A DNA stretch of 40,858 nucleotides from Candidatus Kapaibacterium sp. (GCA_018882585.1 VFFB01000008.1:1-40858); one strand, 5' to 3'; counted from the first letter of the stretch, positions 16,647 through 26,357 are shown. The notes: generated by a model not told the origin, from the letters alone. Numbers and translations are program-made.

Positions 16647-17402
16647 ATGCACACACACACCGCAACATCCCAACGCATCGCGATCATGCTGATCGCAATC
16701 TGTTCCATCACCGCAGCAGCAGTTGCTCAGCCGCGATTGTCGATGCCGGCCGTGCACGATTGGGGAACGGTCACGGCGTCGAATTCGACGGTCGACGTGC
16801 AGCAGGTGTCTGCCGTGATACCACTGGTCAACACGGGCACGTCACCGCTGAAGATCAAGGAAGTCCGCACAAGTTGCGGCTGCACGTCGGCGCCGCTCGA
16901 CAAGGACTCGCTCGCCCCGGGCGATACCGCGCGACTGAGCGTAACGTTGAATCTTCCGAACGGCAACGGTCCTATCGAGAAGTACATCACGATCTTCACG
17001 AACGAGGTCGAGACAAAGCCCCATATCCTTTCCATCAAGGCGAATGTGCAACGCGCCCTGCAGCTTTCGTCCAGCCATATCGCATTCCCTCCAGGTGTGG
17101 TGAATACTCCGCACACAGGTACAATCACCGTGACATCGAACAATGCCAAGCCAGTGACCATTACGTTTTCTTCGGACATTCCAACATTGTCGATCGGGCC
17201 GGCAAAGACATTTGTCCTTAATAAGGGCGAATCAAAAGACGTGTTCTTCACGTTCACGCCCGACGCTGTTGGCACGTATTCGGTCAAAGCTCTGCTCACA
17301 ACCGATCTTGCCGGCTACGAGATGATTGCCCTATCGGGATTCGGCACTGCCACGTTGAATGCAAGTGACCCAGCACCAACCTTCATGAAGATCGGCGACT
17401 GA
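16647..17402 (+). CDS. Secreted DUF1573 domain protein
   Basis: A 251-residue exported protein. After a His/Thr-rich start and a hydrophobic core (residues about 10-27, cleavage near AAAVA-Q) comes a DUF1573 Ig-like domain: HDWGTV, then VIPLVNTGTSPLKIKEVRTS with the signature CGCTSAPLDKDSLAPGD. A second Ig-like or ASH-type domain follows (about 150-240). DUF1573 proteins are frequent periplasmic or surface proteins in Bacteroidota, with unknown biochemical role. The start is uncertain: 16647 (ATG) is chosen, a TTG at 16608 and an ATG at 16686 being alternatives, none with a good ribosome binding site. The 3' end is convergent with the P-type ATPase gene. Confidence 0.82.
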   Translation: MHTHTATSQRIAIMLIAICSITAAAVAQPRLSMPAVHDWGTVTASNSTVDVQQVSAVIPLVNTGTSPLKIKEVRTSCGCTSAPLDKDSLAPGDTARLSVTLNLPNGNGPIEKYITIFTNEVETKPHILSIKANVQRALQLSSSHIAFPPGVVNTPHTGTITVTSNNAKPVTITFSSDIPTLSIGPAKTFVLNKGESKDVFFTFTPDAVGTYSVKALLTTDLAGYEMIALSGFGTATLNASDPAPTFMKIGD

Positions 17403-17428
17403 TCGCAGCGCCTTCGCATAAACGCAAA

Positions 17429-19651
17429 TCAGCGCTTCTGCCAACGAGCAGCGGTTGAATGGATGCCGGTAGTGATTAAGGCAGACAATGTCATGCCAAG
17501 AAGAACATCCTGCAACGCTGCCCCCTGCATCGTGTCCATCTCGAAGAATACTCGCACCCATTCGACTGGTGGTAAGGAGGGGGCAAGGAGTACGCCAAGG
17601 AAGAGCGCTGCAGCACCTGTGGCAAAACGTGCGATCATGCGGCGCGTGGGCGCATGCGTATCGACATAGGGGAGGGACGCAAGCACCGACGCGAGAAGTG
17701 CCGAATAGGTGGTGAAGGCTGTGATGCCGGTTGCCGAGGGCAGCGTGCCTGTCGCAAGCACGGACAGTGCGGCGGCCAAGCTCGTCAAGCCGCAGTAGCG
17801 GGCGATCTCGCGATAGGCCGACCTCACGGCAGTGTCTGACCGGGAACGCGCGGCCAGAACGGTCGACGGTATGGCCACAGCCAGGATGGCGATCAGGCCA
17901 CCACGTCGCGGCGTCAGCATGGCGGGTGTCCACGATGCTGCAGCCAGTAGCGCCGCGATCAGCAGTACTGCATTCTTGGCTAAAAAGATCTTGGCAATAT
18001 GCATGATGGTGCGCATCGTGATGCGCCCCTCGTAGATCAATGATGGCAGTACACCGATCGAGGCTGCATCAAGAACGATGTCGGCAACGTGCTGTGCCAC
18101 CGGAGCGGCATCGGGGGCAGCAATTCCTACATGCGCTTCGCGCAAGGCGGGGATGTCGTTGATGCCATCGCCGACGAAGGCAACGTGGTGGCCGCCGTCC
18201 TGCAATGCGCTGACGTAGACCTGCTTGTCCGACGGGAACATGCGCGCCTTGAGATACGTCCGGGGCAGGAGAACTCCGGCGCTGTCCAGCCGGCCCACCC
18301 GCGACAATACGCGGAGCGCTGACTCCGGAGCGTCGCCGGTAAGGACATGCACATCGATGTGAGATGCATCAAGATCACGAAGCAGGCGTGCGGCATCATC
18401 GCGCATAGTGTCGTCGAGAACAACCCAGCATAGCGGCCGAAACGAGGCTTGCATGCCGTCGATGGACGATGCCCTGCCGAACATTACGACACGGTCTGTC
18501 GAATGGGCAGCGGGAATCTTCACGCCGGGTGCCAGAACGTGGCCGGAGCCAAGGACGTACCAATCGCCGCTACCTTCGCGCACCGCGCTGAAGCGCCGTT
18601 GCGACGTGAAGGGAATCCGGTCGACGATGTTCAACGTCTCGGCGTGATCTACGTGCAGCTCCTGCAGGGCGCGCATCGTGGGCTGCGCATCGTCCATGCC
18701 CACGGCAAACGCGCGCAGCGTGGATGCAAGCTGCTGCTGCGAGAGATCGGCAAGCGGCACGATGGCTGCCACTGATGTCCGACGCTCGGTGAGCGTTCCG
18801 GTCTTGTCGAAACAGACATCGGTGACCGAGGCAAGATGTTCGATGCTTGACAGGTGCTGCGCGAACACGCCTACCTTGGCCACTCGGGCAACGCACAGCG
18901 CAAAGGTCACCGTCGAAAACAAGACCAAGCCCTCGGGAATCAGCCCAAGGACGATGGCCGCCGTCTGGCGTATCGCATCTGCATCAAGGTCGTGCCGCTG
19001 CAGGCGAAACACAAGGTCGATCACGGCGATGGCGACGGCCAGCACGAACGACGCTTCGAACAGACGGTTGATGCGTCGTTGCATCGGTGATGTAGCAAGC
19101 GACAGATGCGACGCCGACTGTGCGATATGTGCCGCCGCCGTGTCGGCGCCGGCACTGGTCACTCGGACGCTGCCGCTCCCGGCCACGCACACGGAGCCGG
19201 CCATGAGCGCGTCGCCTACGCCGCATGCATGCGGTGCCGCCTCGCCCGTCAGCATACTCGTGTCGATCTCAAGCGCCGCCGACGTCACAACGTTGCCGTC
19301 GCCCGGCAAGATGCTTCCGGGCGCAAGCACGACGGTATCGCCAACGACCACCTCGTCGCTGTCTGCCGTCAGGCGCTGCCCGTTCCGTTCGACCATGACG
19401 GTGTGCCGCAGTGCTCGTGCTGCGCGTTCCACGGCGCGATGCGCCCGCACTTCCTGCGCAACAGCCAGGATGTTGTTCGAGATCACGGAGAGCACAACGC
19501 CGACAGCGTCGAGCAGGAAACGTACATCCTGCTTCCAGATGTAAACGGCTGCTAGCGCTGCGAGCAACACGACGTTCAACGCATTGAATGGTGTGAACGT
19601 ATTCGATAGGATAATCGATCGCAGCGATCGGTTCGCGGGGGTAGGACTCAC
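17429..19651 (-). CDS. CtpE-like cation-transporting P-type ATPase
   Basis: With a GTG start at 19651 the product has 740 residues; the open frame reaches a start at 19753 (774 residues). Landmarks, numbered from the GTG: first membrane pair at about 20-65, actuator loop DTSMLTGEAAP (about 131-141, TGEA rather than TGES), PEGLVLFSTVTFA in the fourth helix (about 239), the phosphorylation site DKTGTLT (Asp near 282), and the hinge VGDGINDIPALREA. A six-helix C-terminal membrane part follows. PEGL and the compact N-terminus place it near CtpE and related calcium/divalent-cation ATPases rather than CopA/ZntA; there is no CPC motif and no N-terminal metal-binding domain. The substrate is inferred. 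The GTG start is favoured because a TATCTTTC element ends 4 nt before it and the extra 34 residues (with CCCRR) look non-homologous. Confidence 0.82.
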   Translation of the reverse strand: MSPTPANRSLRSIILSNTFTPFNALNVVLLAALAAVYIWKQDVRFLLDAVGVVLSVISNNILAVAQEVRAHRAVERAARALRHTVMVERNGQRLTADSDEVVVGDTVVLAPGSILPGDGNVVTSAALEIDTSMLTGEAAPHACGVGDALMAGSVCVAGSGSVRVTSAGADTAAAHIAQSASHLSLATSPMQRRINRLFEASFVLAVAIAVIDLVFRLQRHDLDADAIRQTAAIVLGLIPEGLVLFSTVTFALCVARVAKVGVFAQHLSSIEHLASVTDVCFDKTGTLTERRTSVAAIVPLADLSQQQLASTLRAFAVGMDDAQPTMRALQELHVDHAETLNIVDRIPFTSQRRFSAVREGSGDWYVLGSGHVLAPGVKIPAAHSTDRVVMFGRASSIDGMQASFRPLCWVVLDDTMRDDAARLLRDLDASHIDVHVLTGDAPESALRVLSRVGRLDSAGVLLPRTYLKARMFPSDKQVYVSALQDGGHHVAFVGDGINDIPALREAHVGIAAPDAAPVAQHVADIVLDAASIGVLPSLIYEGRITMRTIMHIAKIFLAKNAVLLIAALLAAASWTPAMLTPRRGGLIAILAVAIPSTVLAARSRSDTAVRSAYREIARYCGLTSLAAALSVLATGTLPSATGITAFTTYSALLASVLASLPYVDTHAPTRRMIARFATGAAALFLGVLLAPSLPPVEWVRVFFEMDTMQGAALQDVLLGMTLSALITTGIHSTAARWQKR

Positions 19652-19655
19652 GACC

Positions 19656-19663
19656 GAAAGATA
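19656..19663 (-). promoter_or_regulatory. TAnnTTTG-like element four bases before the P-type ATPase GTG
   Basis: The minus strand reads TATCTTTC, GGTC, GTG. One base differs from TAnnTTTG, and the 4-nt distance to the start codon equals that at asnS and the DUF971 gene. It supports a shorter, leaderless ATPase reading frame. Confidence 0.4.
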
Positions 19664-19771
19664 CGTCCGCGCTTGAGCTTCCGCCTCTAATCGTCGACAG
19701 CAACAGCGGGTATTAAACTTTTGCATGTTACCATTGGTCGATTGCGCGGTCAATGATAAACTGGAGCCTCT

Positions 19772-21322
19772 ATGGCACTACTTGACGCTTATACAGGTCC
19801 ATGGACCGAGGCCGAAGCGGCCCATCTGCTGCGGCGGACGACTTTTGGATGCAATCCGCAGCAGACTGCGCAGGCCGCATCGCTTGGCCTTACAGCAACG
19901 CTCGACGCGTTGCTGAAGGTACAGCCCGCGCCCGAGCCACCGGTCGATCCAACGACGGGCAAGACGTTCGTGACGGGTACGATCGATCTGACCGGAGGAA
20001 ATCCCGGCAGGTATAGGGCCTACGTCAAAGCCTGGTGGGCCGACCTGATGGCAACGCAGCCGCCGTCGATCACCGAGAAGTTGACGCTGTTCTGGATGAA
20101 TCACTTCGTGGTGGAAGCGACCGCGGTCGGACATCCGCAGATCCTGTTTACCTACCTGGCCTACATGCGGAGCAATGCCCTGGGCAATTTCAAGGGCATG
20201 GCTCGGCAGGTGACCATCGAGCCGGCTATGCTGCGCTACCTGAATGGCAACACGAACACCAAGGGCAATGCCAACGAGAACTATGCCCGCGAACTGCAGG
20301 AACTGTTTACCATCGGCAAAGGCCCCGAGCGCGCGTCGGGTGACTACACGACGTACACCGAGCGCGATGTTCGCGAGGCCGCCAGGGTCCTGACGGGATG
20401 GCGTGACGCGCGGTTGACGTTGCAGACAACGTTTCTTGCAACGCAGCACGACACAGGCGACAAACAGTTTTCGGCCTCCTACGGCAATCGCATCATCAAG
20501 GGCCGCTCCGGTGCTGACGCCGGCAACGCAGAACTCGACGAACTGATCGCAATGATCTTCGATCAGCAGGCGACGCGGTATACCATCGTTCGGAAACTCT
20601 ACCGGTGGTTCGTCGACTGTGACATTACGCCCGACATTGAGCAGAAGGTTATCGAGCCTCTTGGCGATCTCCTGCACGCCTCGGATTGGAACGTCACTCC
20701 CGTGCTGCGAAAGCTCCTGATGTCGCGCCACTTCTTCAGCGACGACATCCGCGGCGCCCAGTTGAAATCGCCGGCTGATTTCGTCATCGGCTTGCTGCGA
20801 AGCATCAGCTATCAAGCGCCAACCGACGTGCAGCAGCGCTATGCGGCCGGCACCAGTGTTGCCAACACGCTCACAGCACTCCAAATGGATCTGTGCGAGC
20901 CCCCAAGTGTTGCTGGCTATGATGCGACCTATCAGGGTCCCGACTACGACCGTTTGTGGCTGAATACGGCAACGCTGCCATTGCGGAACGGTGCTACCGA
21001 CGTCATCATCTACGGTCAGCGCGGTCGCGGTGGCATCTTCGACAGTATCGCCTACATCAAGAGCATTCCCAATGCATCCGACGCCTACGCATTGGTCGAT
21101 ACCGTCGTACAGCGCCTGTTTACCGTGCCCGTGAGCACCGATATGCGCAAGACACTCGTGATCGACGTGCTGCAGCAGGGTGGACGTGACTACGAATGGA
21201 CCCAGCAATGGGAGGAGTTTCTTGCCAACGAGCAAAACGTTGCCAACCGCAATGCTGTCAAAGCGAAACTGGACCTGTTCTTCCGATACATTTTCCGCAT
21301 GGCCGAGTTTCAACTGCTATGA
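19772..21322 (+). CDS. DUF1800 domain protein
   Basis: A 516-residue protein of the DUF1800 family: WTEAEAAHLLRRTTFG at the N-terminus, TEKLTLFWMNHFVVEA near 105, NENYARELQELFTIGKG near 168, and the segment from residue 195 that contains RDVREAARVLTGW. No signal peptide is seen with the start at 19772. It overlaps the downstream DUF1501 gene region by the ATGA at 21319-21322. DUF1800 and DUF1501 genes are habitually paired across Bacteroidota, Planctomycetota and Proteobacteria, with DUF1501 being a Tat-exported sulfatase-like protein; the joint function is unknown. An AACTTTTG element about 60 nt upstream is one base from TAnnTTTG. The start has a GGAG 6 nt upstream (ACTGGAGCCTCT). Confidence 0.9.
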   Translation: MALLDAYTGPWTEAEAAHLLRRTTFGCNPQQTAQAASLGLTATLDALLKVQPAPEPPVDPTTGKTFVTGTIDLTGGNPGRYRAYVKAWWADLMATQPPSITEKLTLFWMNHFVVEATAVGHPQILFTYLAYMRSNALGNFKGMARQVTIEPAMLRYLNGNTNTKGNANENYARELQELFTIGKGPERASGDYTTYTERDVREAARVLTGWRDARLTLQTTFLATQHDTGDKQFSASYGNRIIKGRSGADAGNAELDELIAMIFDQQATRYTIVRKLYRWFVDCDITPDIEQKVIEPLGDLLHASDWNVTPVLRKLLMSRHFFSDDIRGAQLKSPADFVIGLLRSISYQAPTDVQQRYAAGTSVANTLTALQMDLCEPPSVAGYDATYQGPDYDRLWLNTATLPLRNGATDVIIYGQRGRGGIFDSIAYIKSIPNASDAYALVDTVVQRLFTVPVSTDMRKTLVIDVLQQGGRDYEWTQQWEEFLANEQNVANRNAVKAKLDLFFRYIFRMAEFQLL

Positions 21323-21333
21323 GGGACACTACC

Positions 21334-22911
21334 ATGGACCGTCGCCGTTTTCTCCTTCGTACCTCCGGAGCCGTCTCGCTGCCCCTTGTCCTGAATGGCC
21401 TTCCCCTGAAGGCATTTGATGGACCCCTGCTGCAGGACATGTTCAACACGACCGAAGCATCGGATCGTGTGCTGGTGCTGATACAGCTGAACGGAGGCAA
21501 CGATGGTATCAATACCGTCCTGCCGCTGGACCAGTACGACGAGTTGATGAAGGTGCGTGCCAACATCGCCATCGACGAAGCGAAGGCCCTGAAGCTTACC
21601 AACAAGATCGGCCTGCACCCCATGATGACGGGCGTGCGCGACCTGTACACCGAGCAGAAGGTCGGCGTCATCGCCGGCGTTGGCTATCCCAACCCCAACC
21701 TGTCGCACTTCCGCTCGACGGATATCTGGATGACGGCAAGTGCGTCGAACGAGGTGATCTCGACCGGCTGGCTAGGTCGCTACCTGCATCGCGACTATCC
21801 GAACTATCCGGAAGGGTATCCGAACCAGACGATGCCCGACCCGATCGCCATCCAGATGTCGGCCGTGGTCTCTCTGGCCCTTACCGGACAGGATCAACAT
21901 TCGCTGGGCACGGCACTGCAGGATCCCGAGACATTTTATCAACTCGTCTCAGGTACGACATCAGGGGGCGGTGATCTGCCCTCGCAGAAGAACGCACGCG
22001 ACAACGTCATGTATGTGCGTGGTGTCCAAGCAAAGTCGATGTCGTATTCGACGGTCATCAAGGCTGCTGCCGATAAGGCGAACAACATTGGGACGTATCC
22101 GACGGGCAACAGGTTGGCCGACCAGCTGAAGGTCGTGGCTCGACTTGTGGCCGGCGGACTGAAGACGCGGGTCTATGTGGTGTCGCTTGGCGGTTTTGAT
22201 ACGCATGCCGGACAGGTGGTTGACGGTGATACGGCCACGGGCGGGCATGCCAACTTGCTGCAGCAACTTTCGGACGCCGTGATGGCCTTTCAGCGAGACC
22301 TGGAAGCCTTGAAGTGCGATAGCCGTGTGCTGTCGATGACGTTCTCGGAGTTTGGTCGTCGCGTTGCTTCAAACCTCAGTCTGGGTACCGATCACGGCAC
22401 GTCAGCACCGATGTTCATCTTCGGGACGCCGGCGCAGGACGGAGTACGCGGGCCGTATCCAAGTTTGACCGACCTTGACAACGGCAACCTGAAGATGAAC
22501 GTCGACTTCAGGGCTGTCTACGCATCAGTACTGCAGCAATGGTTTGGCGCCGACGCTGCCGTGCTCCGAGAAGTGCTTTTCAACGACTTCACCACGATAC
22601 CAGTGGTCAAGAACAGACCGACGTCAGTGTCCGACAACATCACCGATGCAGGCTGCACGCTGTTTCCCATCGCCCCCAATCCCGTTATTGGTCAGGCATT
22701 GATCAGATATCAGCTTGACCGTCCGCGCACCGTTCATCTTGGCGTCTATGACGCATTGGGGTTCCATGTGGCGACGCTGGCCAATGGTCTGGTCGATGCG
22801 GGTTCGCATGATGCGGTGTTTGCCGCTGGCGGCATGCCGTCGGGAACGTACTACGTGCAACTACGTCGCGACGACGTGCGGCTCGTGCAGCCGATCGTTG
22901 TCATGCGCTGA
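21334..22911 (+). CDS. DUF1501 (sulfatase-like) protein with Tat signal and T9SS sorting domain
   Basis: A 525-residue protein. It begins with a twin-arginine-type leader (MDRRRFLLRTSGAVSLPLVL), followed by the DUF1501 core: LIQLNGGNDGINTVLPLDQY, GYPNPNLSHFRSTDIW, TRVYVVSLGGFDTHAGQ near 270, and TFSEFGRRVASNLSLGTDHG with TSAPMF near 340. The last 90 residues are a type A T9SS sorting domain, with APNPV, YDALGFHVATLANG and SGTYYVQL, which would send the protein to the cell surface or outside. An upstream ATG at 21319 overlaps the DUF1800 stop (ATGA); 21334 is preferred because GAGGGA lies 7 nt before it. Combining a Tat-type leader with a T9SS tail is notable. The gene is convergent with clpX, 19 bp away. 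Confidence 0.9.
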   Translation: MDRRRFLLRTSGAVSLPLVLNGLPLKAFDGPLLQDMFNTTEASDRVLVLIQLNGGNDGINTVLPLDQYDELMKVRANIAIDEAKALKLTNKIGLHPMMTGVRDLYTEQKVGVIAGVGYPNPNLSHFRSTDIWMTASASNEVISTGWLGRYLHRDYPNYPEGYPNQTMPDPIAIQMSAVVSLALTGQDQHSLGTALQDPETFYQLVSGTTSGGGDLPSQKNARDNVMYVRGVQAKSMSYSTVIKAAADKANNIGTYPTGNRLADQLKVVARLVAGGLKTRVYVVSLGGFDTHAGQVVDGDTATGGHANLLQQLSDAVMAFQRDLEALKCDSRVLSMTFSEFGRRVASNLSLGTDHGTSAPMFIFGTPAQDGVRGPYPSLTDLDNGNLKMNVDFRAVYASVLQQWFGADAAVLREVLFNDFTTIPVVKNRPTSVSDNITDAGCTLFPIAPNPVIGQALIRYQLDRPRTVHLGVYDALGFHVATLANGLVDAGSHDAVFAAGGMPSGTYYVQLRRDDVRLVQPIVVMR

Positions 22912-22930
22912 AGAATGCCGGAATATGAGC

Positions 22931-24202
22931 TCAGGCGTCGGCCTTGGCTCGGCGCTGCGGACGTGCGTCGGCAAGTTCCAGCAGCGGCGAGGCGCCTGAT
23001 TCGACCGTTGCCTTTGTGATCACGCAGCGGCGCACGTTGGTGGCATCCGGCAGCTCGTACATGATGGGGTTCATGATCTCTTCCATCACGCCCCGCAGGG
23101 CGCGGGCTCCGGTGCGGCGCAGCTTGGCACGCTGCACGATGGCCGCCAGAGCCTCGGGCTCGAACTCGAGTTCGATGCCTTCAAGGACGAGCAGTTTCTG
23201 ATACTGCTTCACAAGTGCATTCTTGGGATTCGACAGAATGTCGAGCATCGCCTCGTCGCTCAGCGGCTCCAACGTCGAAACCACGGGCAGTCGTCCGATG
23301 AACTCGGGGATGAAGCCAAAGCGCATCAGGTCTTCCGGTTCGACGAACTTCAGCAGTTCCGGTGTCTCCTCGATGGCCTCGCTCAGCGCTGCCGTAAAGC
23401 CCATCGTTGATGTGCGTTTGCGACGTGCGATGATCTTCTCGAGTCCTTCGAAGGCACCGCCGCAGATGAACAGGATGTTTCGCGTATTCACGTACAGCAA
23501 CGGTTGCTCGGGGTGCTTGCGTCCGCCCTTCGGAGGGATGCCGGCGACTGTACCTTCAAGGAGCTTCAGCAGGCCTTGCTGCACGCCTTCGCCGGACACG
23601 TCGCGGGTGATGCTGGCCGAATCACTCTTGCGGGTGATCTTGTCGATCTCGTCAACGTAGATGATGCCGCGCTCGGCGCGTTCGACGTTGTAGTCGGCAT
23701 TCTGCAGCAGGTTCACGATGATCGACTCGACATCGTCGCCAACGTAACCGGCCTCGGTCAGCGTCGTTGCATCGGCAATGGCGAACGGCACATCCAAGAT
23801 GCGCGCCAGTGTCTGGGCCAGGAGCGTCTTACCCGTACCGGTTGGCCCTAGCATCAGGATGTTGCTCTTCTCGATCTCGACGTCATCGAAGGCGCTAACA
23901 AGTTCCCGCGCCTGGATTCGCTTGTAGTGGTTGTACACGGCAACGCTCAGGACTTGCTTTGCCATTGCCTGACCGATGACGTACTGGTCGAGCTGACGTT
24001 TGATCTCGGACGGTTTCGGCAGCGACTTCGCAGCCGCACGCGTTTGCGTCGGCTCTGCATTCTTCTTCAGAATGCCGACGGAGTTCTGCACGCAGACGTC
24101 GCAGATGTAGACGCCTTTGCCGGCGATCAGGCTTGATACTTCGCGTGCGTTGCGCCCGCAGAACGAGCAGCGTATGTCTTCGTTAGAGCCGTGTGTTTCC
24201 AA
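22931..24202 (-). CDS. clpX: ATP-dependent protease ATPase subunit ClpX
   Basis: A 423-residue AAA+ unfoldase. The zinc-binding domain has C12, C15, C34 and C37 (CSFCGR and CDVC). Walker A is GPTGTGKT (119-126), Walker B contains [10 protein letters not shown], the pore loop is GYVG, and the sensor/IGF-type loop region is present after GGRKHPEQP. ClpX unfolds substrates and feeds them to ClpP. The start is a TTG at 24202, because no ATG or GTG precedes the zinc finger in frame; it has no visible ribosome binding site. It lies 36 bp after clpP on the same strand, the final gene of the tig-clpP-clpX cluster. Confidence 0.96.
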   Translation of the reverse strand: METHGSNEDIRCSFCGRNAREVSSLIAGKGVYICDVCVQNSVGILKKNAEPTQTRAAAKSLPKPSEIKRQLDQYVIGQAMAKQVLSVAVYNHYKRIQARELVSAFDDVEIEKSNILMLGPTGTGKTLLAQTLARILDVPFAIADATTLTEAGYVGDDVESIIVNLLQNADYNVERAERGIIYVDEIDKITRKSDSASITRDVSGEGVQQGLLKLLEGTVAGIPPKGGRKHPEQPLLYVNTRNILFICGGAFEGLEKIIARRKRTSTMGFTAALSEAIEETPELLKFVEPEDLMRFGFIPEFIGRLPVVSTLEPLSDEAMLDILSNPKNALVKQYQKLLVLEGIELEFEPEALAAIVQRAKLRRTGARALRGVMEEIMNPIMYELPDATNVRRCVITKATVESGASPLLELADARPQRRAKADA

Positions 24203-24238
24203 GGCGAGCGTTATCGAAGTGTGCAGGAACCCACGAAC

Positions 24239-24841
24239 TTACGTCGTAGCGGTGGGAGTACGCTCCAGAACGCGATCGATCAAGCCATAGGACAGCGCTT
24301 CCTGAGGCGACATGTAGTTGTCGCGGTCGGCATCCTTCTTGACCGTGTCGTAGTCCTTACCCGAGTGGTGGCAGATAATGCCGTACAGGGTGTCGCGGAT
24401 GCGAAGCATTTCCTTGGTATAGATCTCGATGTCGGTGGCCTGACCTTGTGTTCCGCCAAGTGGCTGGTGCATCATGATGCGCGAGTTCGGAAGGGCGTAG
24501 CGTTTGCCCTTGGTGCCCGCGCAGAGCAAGACCTGAGCCATCGAGGCGGCCATGCCGACGCAGATCGTCGAGATGTCGGGCTTCACGAATTGCATCGTAT
24601 CGTAGATCGCCAGGCCTGCCGTGACGCTTCCGCCGGGCGAGTTGATGTACAGCGAGATGTCCTTCGTGGGGTCTTCGCTTTGCAGGAACAGCAGCTGCGC
24701 GATCGTGAGCGATGCAACCATGTCGTCGATCGGCGTACCGATGAAGATGATGCGTTCTTTCAGCAGTCGCGAGTAGATGTCATAGGCGCGTTCGCCGCGG
24801 CTGGTCTGCTCGACGACCATTGGGACAAGTTGGTTGTGCAT
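24239..24841 (-). CDS. clpP: ATP-dependent Clp protease proteolytic subunit
   Basis: A 200-residue serine peptidase. The catalytic triad is visible as Ser100 (GMAASMAQ), His125 (MMHQPLGG) and Asp174 (DRDNYMS). The start at 24841 has AAGGA 8 nt upstream; the open frame extends 30 codons further into tig, but that part is not homologous. ClpP forms a double heptamer that degrades proteins unfolded by ClpX. It lies 43 bp after tig and 36 bp before clpX, the common tig-clpP-clpX order. Confidence 0.97.
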   Translation of the reverse strand: MHNQLVPMVVEQTSRGERAYDIYSRLLKERIIFIGTPIDDMVASLTIAQLLFLQSEDPTKDISLYINSPGGSVTAGLAIYDTMQFVKPDISTICVGMAASMAQVLLCAGTKGKRYALPNSRIMMHQPLGGTQGQATDIEIYTKEMLRIRDTLYGIICHHSGKDYDTVKKDADRDNYMSPQEALSYGLIDRVLERTPTATT

Positions 24842-24884
24842 CGCTGTATCCTTCGGAATTGGGTCGCAGTGGCTGTAAAACACC

Positions 24885-26147
24885 TTAGCCGATCGTATCG
24901 GCGTCCACGTTGACGTCATTGATGATGGCATAGTCTATCAGCGCGTCGATGGCCTTCTCGGCAAGCAGCTGCGTGATGACACTGTTGTTCTGCCGAACGA
25001 GCATCCGAAGCTGATCCTCGGTCATGCCGTAGCGTTCTGCCGCTGCAGCGAAATCCGCATCGGTGATCTCGAGGTTTTCGGCCTCGATGATCTTCTCGCG
25101 GATCAGCTCCCAGCGGACAATACGCTCGGCGGTCGGCTTGAGCTGGTCTTCCAGGTCGTGCGCCGTCAGCTTCTCGATGCCAGGGGCGCCTTCGTTGCGA
25201 CGCTTGAAGTCGTCGAACAGCTGGTGTACCACGGAGTGTACCAAGCTGTGCGGTGCATCAAAGCTGTGGGCTTGGACAAGTTGGTCCACGATCTGGTTTT
25301 CGACCTGCTCGCGTCCGGCGTTGGTGAAGTACGTCTGCAGCTGCGTTGTGATATCCGCGCGCAGCTCCTCGGTCGTCTTGAAGCGTCCGCCGGTGATCTG
25401 CTCGACGAAGTCATTCGTGAATTCGGCCGGGATGACCTGCTGAATGTCAGTCACGGTCACACGGAAGCTCGGAGGAACGGCCGTTTCTTCCGTCGTTTCG
25501 GCCACGTAGGAAAACGTATCGCCGACCTTGGTATTCATCAGCGAGTTCCGAAGGTGCATATCGACGTTGTCGTCGTCGAGGAATACGCGCTCTTCGCGGG
25601 CTTCCTTGCCAAGGATGGGCATTGACGTCTCGGCATCAAGTTCGGTCATCGAGAACGTTGCAATGTGCATGGCATCGCTGGCCTCTTCGGCCGGAGCGAA
25701 GCTCGCGGCGCGCAAACGGATGCGGTCGATCTCGGTCTCGACATCAGCATCGGTCACGGTCTTAATTGGCCGGTTGACCACAAGGCCGCGGTAATCGCCG
25801 AGTTCGAACGAGGGCACGACTTCATAGCGGATCGTGAATTCGACGCCGTCGCCAGACTTGGCAATGTCCGTCAGGGCAGGGCTACCAAGGACGTGAATGC
25901 GCTCGGCGGTAACGAACTCTCGGAAGTTCGTATCGGCGATCGTTTCCAGGGCATCGGCCTCGATCTGGCGTCCGTAGTGTTGCTTGACCAGCGCCAGCGG
26001 AACCTTGCCCTTGCGGAACCCCTTCATTTCGATGCCTGCCTGTGCTTCGACGTAGGCTTTCTCGTAATGCGGTTTCAGTTCGGCGTTTGTAAGACTGATA
26101 CGGACTTCACGGCGGGTACCGTCGAGTTCTGCAACGTTGCGTTCCAA
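24885..26147 (-). CDS. tig: Trigger factor, ribosome-associated chaperone and peptidyl-prolyl isomerase
   Basis: A 420-residue protein. The ribosome-binding loop signature is GFRKGKVP (43-50), within the N-terminal domain; a central FKBP-type domain follows (about 150-235), and then a long helical C-terminal domain rich in Glu/Gln (235-420). Trigger factor binds next to the ribosomal exit tunnel and shields nascent chains. The start is a TTG at 26147 with GGAG 9 nt upstream; no better start lies in frame. First protein gene of the tig-clpP-clpX cluster, 37 bp after the tRNA-Leu gene on the same strand. Confidence 0.95.
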   Translation of the reverse strand: MERNVAELDGTRREVRISLTNAELKPHYEKAYVEAQAGIEMKGFRKGKVPLALVKQHYGRQIEADALETIADTNFREFVTAERIHVLGSPALTDIAKSGDGVEFTIRYEVVPSFELGDYRGLVVNRPIKTVTDADVETEIDRIRLRAASFAPAEEASDAMHIATFSMTELDAETSMPILGKEAREERVFLDDDNVDMHLRNSLMNTKVGDTFSYVAETTEETAVPPSFRVTVTDIQQVIPAEFTNDFVEQITGGRFKTTEELRADITTQLQTYFTNAGREQVENQIVDQLVQAHSFDAPHSLVHSVVHQLFDDFKRRNEGAPGIEKLTAHDLEDQLKPTAERIVRWELIREKIIEAENLEITDADFAAAAERYGMTEDQLRMLVRQNNSVITQLLAEKAIDALIDYAIINDVNVDADTIG

Positions 26148-26184
26148 GGGGTTAGCTCCGGTGGGAAAGAAGGAGAAACAAGTG

Positions 26185-26266
26185 TGCGGAAGGAGAGACT
26201 CGAACTCTCATGGGTCGCCCCGCCAGATCCTAAGTCTGGTGCGTCTGCCAATTTCGCCACTTCCGC
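26185..26266 (-). tRNA. tRNA-Leu (anticodon UAG)
   Basis: An 82-nt tRNA on the minus strand. The acceptor stem is GCGGAAG paired with CTTCCGC, plus an A discriminator. The anticodon stem CCAGA/TCTGG encloses the loop CTTAGGA, so the anticodon is TAG (reading CUA and related Leu codons). There is a long variable arm, as in class II tRNAs, and the T arm is GAGAG-TTCGAGT-CTCTC. CCA is not encoded. It lies 37 bp before tig and is probably co-transcribed with it from the TAAGTTTG element at 26292-26299. Confidence 0.96.
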
Positions 26267-26291
26267 GTTCGCACGAGTTGACGCAAGGGCA

Positions 26292-26299
26292 CAAACTTA
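26292..26299 (-). promoter_or_regulatory. Exact TAnnTTTG promoter element for tRNA-Leu and the tig-clpP-clpX cluster
   Basis: The minus strand reads TAAGTTTG, ending 25 nt before the first base of the tRNA, which gives a short 5' leader for RNase P to remove. No clear -33 TTG is seen. Confidence 0.5.
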
Positions 26300-26325
26300 C
26301 GGAACCGCGGGGAGATTGGCCCGAT

Positions 26326-26354
26326 CCGTGCGATCCGTCCGATCGGTATCTTCG
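26326..26354. repeat. Short CGATCCGTCCGATC repeat cluster (copy 2) joined to a TAnnTTTG-like element
   Basis: CCGATCCGTGCGATCCGTCC leads into the 15-mer ATCCGTCCGATCGGT (26333-26347), also found at 10292-10306. Its last T begins TATCTTCG (26347-26354), one mismatch from TAnnTTTG, which ends 3 nt before the TonB-receptor ATG. The repeat may therefore be part of that gene's promoter. Confidence 0.55.
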
Positions 26355-26357
26355 CCG

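Noticed and set aside
19652-19753. 34-residue N-terminal extension of the P-type ATPase
   Set aside because: It is Cys/Arg-rich without hydrophobic or metal-binding features, and the TAnnTTTG-like element sits inside it, 4 nt before the GTG. It is not formally excluded.
25665-26357. N-terminal extension of the TonB receptor
   Set aside because: The frame runs back through the tRNA-Leu gene and antisense to tig. The signal peptide begins only at 26358.
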